From Balneolales bacterium (GTDB taxonomy: Bacteria; Bacteroidota; Rhodothermia; Balneolales; Natronogracilivirgulaceae), in contig SLQC01000224.1 in the NCBI GenBank assembly GCA_007131625.1, forward strand, positions 1 through 24,500: a DNA stretch of 24,500 nucleotides, given 5' to 3'. Below, piece by piece: positions 23,337-24,500 of this stretch. Below the pieces are notes generated by a model that was not told the DNA's origin, ran no database searches, and saw only the letters and a list, made by a program, of their open reading frames with translations. How positions within the stretch are numbered: position 1 is the stretch's first letter; every line of letters starts with the position of its first letter. The position numbers were made by a program, and so were the translations under genes.

Positions 23337-24434
23337 ATGTCTCTTAATGAAGAAAACGTACTGGACGCACTGAGAAATGTAATTGATCCCGACCTTGGGA
23401 AGGATCTAGTCAGCCTTAACATGATTGAGGACATAAAGATCAACGGAAAAAACGTCACTTTCACTGTCAATTTGACCACTCCTGCCTGTCCGCTGAAGGC
23501 TGAAATTGAACGGGCTTGCATCAATGCCGTGAAACATCTGGTGGATGAAGAGGCTGTCGTCACACCAAACATGAGCTCGAAAGTGACGCAAAGCCGTACC
23601 CCTGGGCAGGGTGATCAGAATCTGCTGAAAGATGTCAAGAATATTATTGCTGTTGCATCCGGAAAAGGTGGTGTAGGCAAATCGACTGTTTCAGTTAATT
23701 TGGCCGTCGCTCTTGCGAAAACTGGTGCAAAAGTAGGGCTTGTGGACACTGATATATATGGCCCGAGTATCCCGACCATGTTCGATATTCATGAACGTCC
23801 CAATATCAACACGCAGCGCAAGCTTATCCCACTTGAAAAATTCGGAGTTAAATTGCTTTCTATGGGATTTCTCGTGAAACAGGACGAAGCTGTCGTTTGG
23901 CGTGGGCCAATGGTATCCAGTGCTGTGAAACAATTTTTAAGCGAGACGGAATGGGGTGAACTGGATTATCTGATCCTGGACCTCCCACCTGGAACCGGTG
24001 ATATTCAGCTGACAATTGTTCAATCGGTTCCGCTTTCTGGAGCCATAATCGTTTCGACTCCGCAGACGGTCGCACTGGATGATGCCCGGAAAGGAGTTGC
24101 CATGTTCGGCAAGGTAAATGTACCGGTCCTGGGAATTGTGGAAAATATGGCATATTTCACACCACCAGATCTGCCTGATCGCAAATACTACATTTTTGGC
24201 AAACACGGTGCGAAGAACCTCTCGGAAAAAATGGGCGTACCTTTTCTCGGAGAGATACCTATCGAGGAACAACTTCGAGAGGGAGGTGACTCCGGTAACC
24301 CCATCGTAACCGAGCATCCTGAGGCTCCGTCTTCGTTGGCTTTCTCGGAACTGGCTAACCGGACAGCCCAACAGATTTCAATACGAAATGCTACTCAGGA
24401 TCCCACTGAAAAGGTAGAAATTCTCTACCGGTAA
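23337..24434 (+). CDS. mrp: Mrp/NBP35-family P-loop ATPase (iron-sulfur carrier, ApbC)
   Basis: Mrp/ApbC proteins help deliver iron-sulfur clusters in the cytoplasm. The N-terminal MIP18/DUF59 domain (about residues 1-85) includes DPDLGKDLVSLNMI and TTPACPLK. The ATPase follows, with a deviant Walker A motif ASGKGGVGKSTVSVNLA (107-123), VDTDIYGPSIP (136-146) and LDLPPGTGD. The MIP18-ATPase fusion is a common bacterial form. Near the C-terminus, where many Mrp proteins have a CxxC for the cluster, this one reads ENMAYFTPPDLPDRKYYIFG, without cysteines. That variant is familiar in Bacteroidota-type Mrp but leaves cluster binding uncertain. No Shine-Dalgarno precedes the ATG. A downstream gene starts 15 bases later. 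Confidence 0.94.
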   Translation: MSLNEENVLDALRNVIDPDLGKDLVSLNMIEDIKINGKNVTFTVNLTTPACPLKAEIERACINAVKHLVDEEAVVTPNMSSKVTQSRTPGQGDQNLLKDVKNIIAVASGKGGVGKSTVSVNLAVALAKTGAKVGLVDTDIYGPSIPTMFDIHERPNINTQRKLIPLEKFGVKLLSMGFLVKQDEAVVWRGPMVSSAVKQFLSETEWGELDYLILDLPPGTGDIQLTIVQSVPLSGAIIVSTPQTVALDDARKGVAMFGKVNVPVLGIVENMAYFTPPDLPDRKYYIFGKHGAKNLSEKMGVPFLGEIPIEEQLREGGDSGNPIVTEHPEAPSSLAFSELANRTAQQISIRNATQDPTEKVEILYR

Positions 24435-24449
24435 AGTAGTTAATACCTA

Positions 24450-24500
24450 ATGCCCGACATAATATTGCCAGATTTAAATTTCACCAAATCTGCGGGATTG
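24450..24500 (+). CDS. Start of a further gene, possibly phosphoribosyl-AMP cyclohydrolase (truncated)
   Basis: An ATG 15 bases after the mrp stop opens a frame of 17 codons to the window edge: MPDIILPDLNFTKSAGL. The piece LNFTKSAGL resembles the start of HisI/HisIE proteins, where a [DN]-[FW]-x-K-x-x-GL segment is followed by P-x-I/V-Q. This is too short to be sure; another gene starting with a similar motif is equally consistent. Confidence 0.4.
   Translation, partial: MPDIILPDLNFTKSAGL

Noticed and set aside
23606..23613. GGGCAGGG in mrp, matching the E. coli FtsK orientation sequence GGGNAGGG
   Set aside because: A single 8-base match in 24.5 kb is expected by chance, and the recognition sequence of this organism's FtsK is unknown.
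1..24500. Search for a defence island, prophage, CRISPR array or insertion sequence
   Set aside because: No repeats with spacers, transposase, integrase, tRNA-adjacent junctions or toxin-antitoxin pairs were seen; the content is core metabolism and envelope genes.

Overview
The window looks like chromosomal core DNA from a Gram-negative bacterium of the Bacteroidota/Rhodothermota/Balneolota side of the tree. The evidence is an HU-like plus SPOR envelope protein, an ftsK-lolA neighbour pair, ExbB/ExbD/TonB genes, an Mrp ATPase lacking the usual C-terminal CxxC, and start codons with no convincing Shine-Dalgarno sequence in front of them. GC content looks moderate. I saw no tRNA, rRNA, insertion sequence, CRISPR array or prophage gene. 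The window is densely coding; the longest gene-free gap is about 273 bases.

Left part (1-11516), mixed strands: a glycogen branching enzyme truncated by the window edge (GTG start, minus strand); a LolC/LolE-type permease; a MurF-like ligase carrying a five-helix membrane domain; a sugar nucleotidyltransferase with a left-handed beta-helix tail; a cation diffusion facilitator; a CCA-adding enzyme overlapping ispE by one base; and a full-length glycogen phosphorylase. The two glycogen genes are about 8 kb apart, not in one operon.

Middle block (11535-16844), all minus strand, in transcription order: an outer-membrane beta-barrel; a 64-residue HU-like domain protein; a second HU-like domain fused to an acidic linker, one membrane helix and a SPOR domain; ExbB; ExbD; and a TonB with a glutamate/proline-rich linker. 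The two HU-like genes look like a split form of the tandem HU-CCDC81 + SPOR protein of Bacteroidota. The block joins a predicted peptidoglycan-binding, possibly DNA-binding protein to a proton-driven envelope motor and a barrel. This is the most interesting part of the window.

Right part (16942-23063), minus strand, in transcription order: gcvT, comB, ftsK, a lolA-like gene and a flippase-like membrane protein. Each junction overlaps by 4-8 bases or abuts, which suggests one translationally coupled operon of unrelated functions. At the far right, on the plus strand, are mrp/apbC and the first 17 codons of another gene, possibly hisI/hisIE.

Most genes belong to well-known families. The unusual points are the split HU/SPOR pair and its motor genes, the membrane-anchored Mur ligase with a dyad inside its putative promoter, and variant metal-site residues in the CDF transporter and in Mrp. 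I found no sign of a defence system or other mobile cargo.
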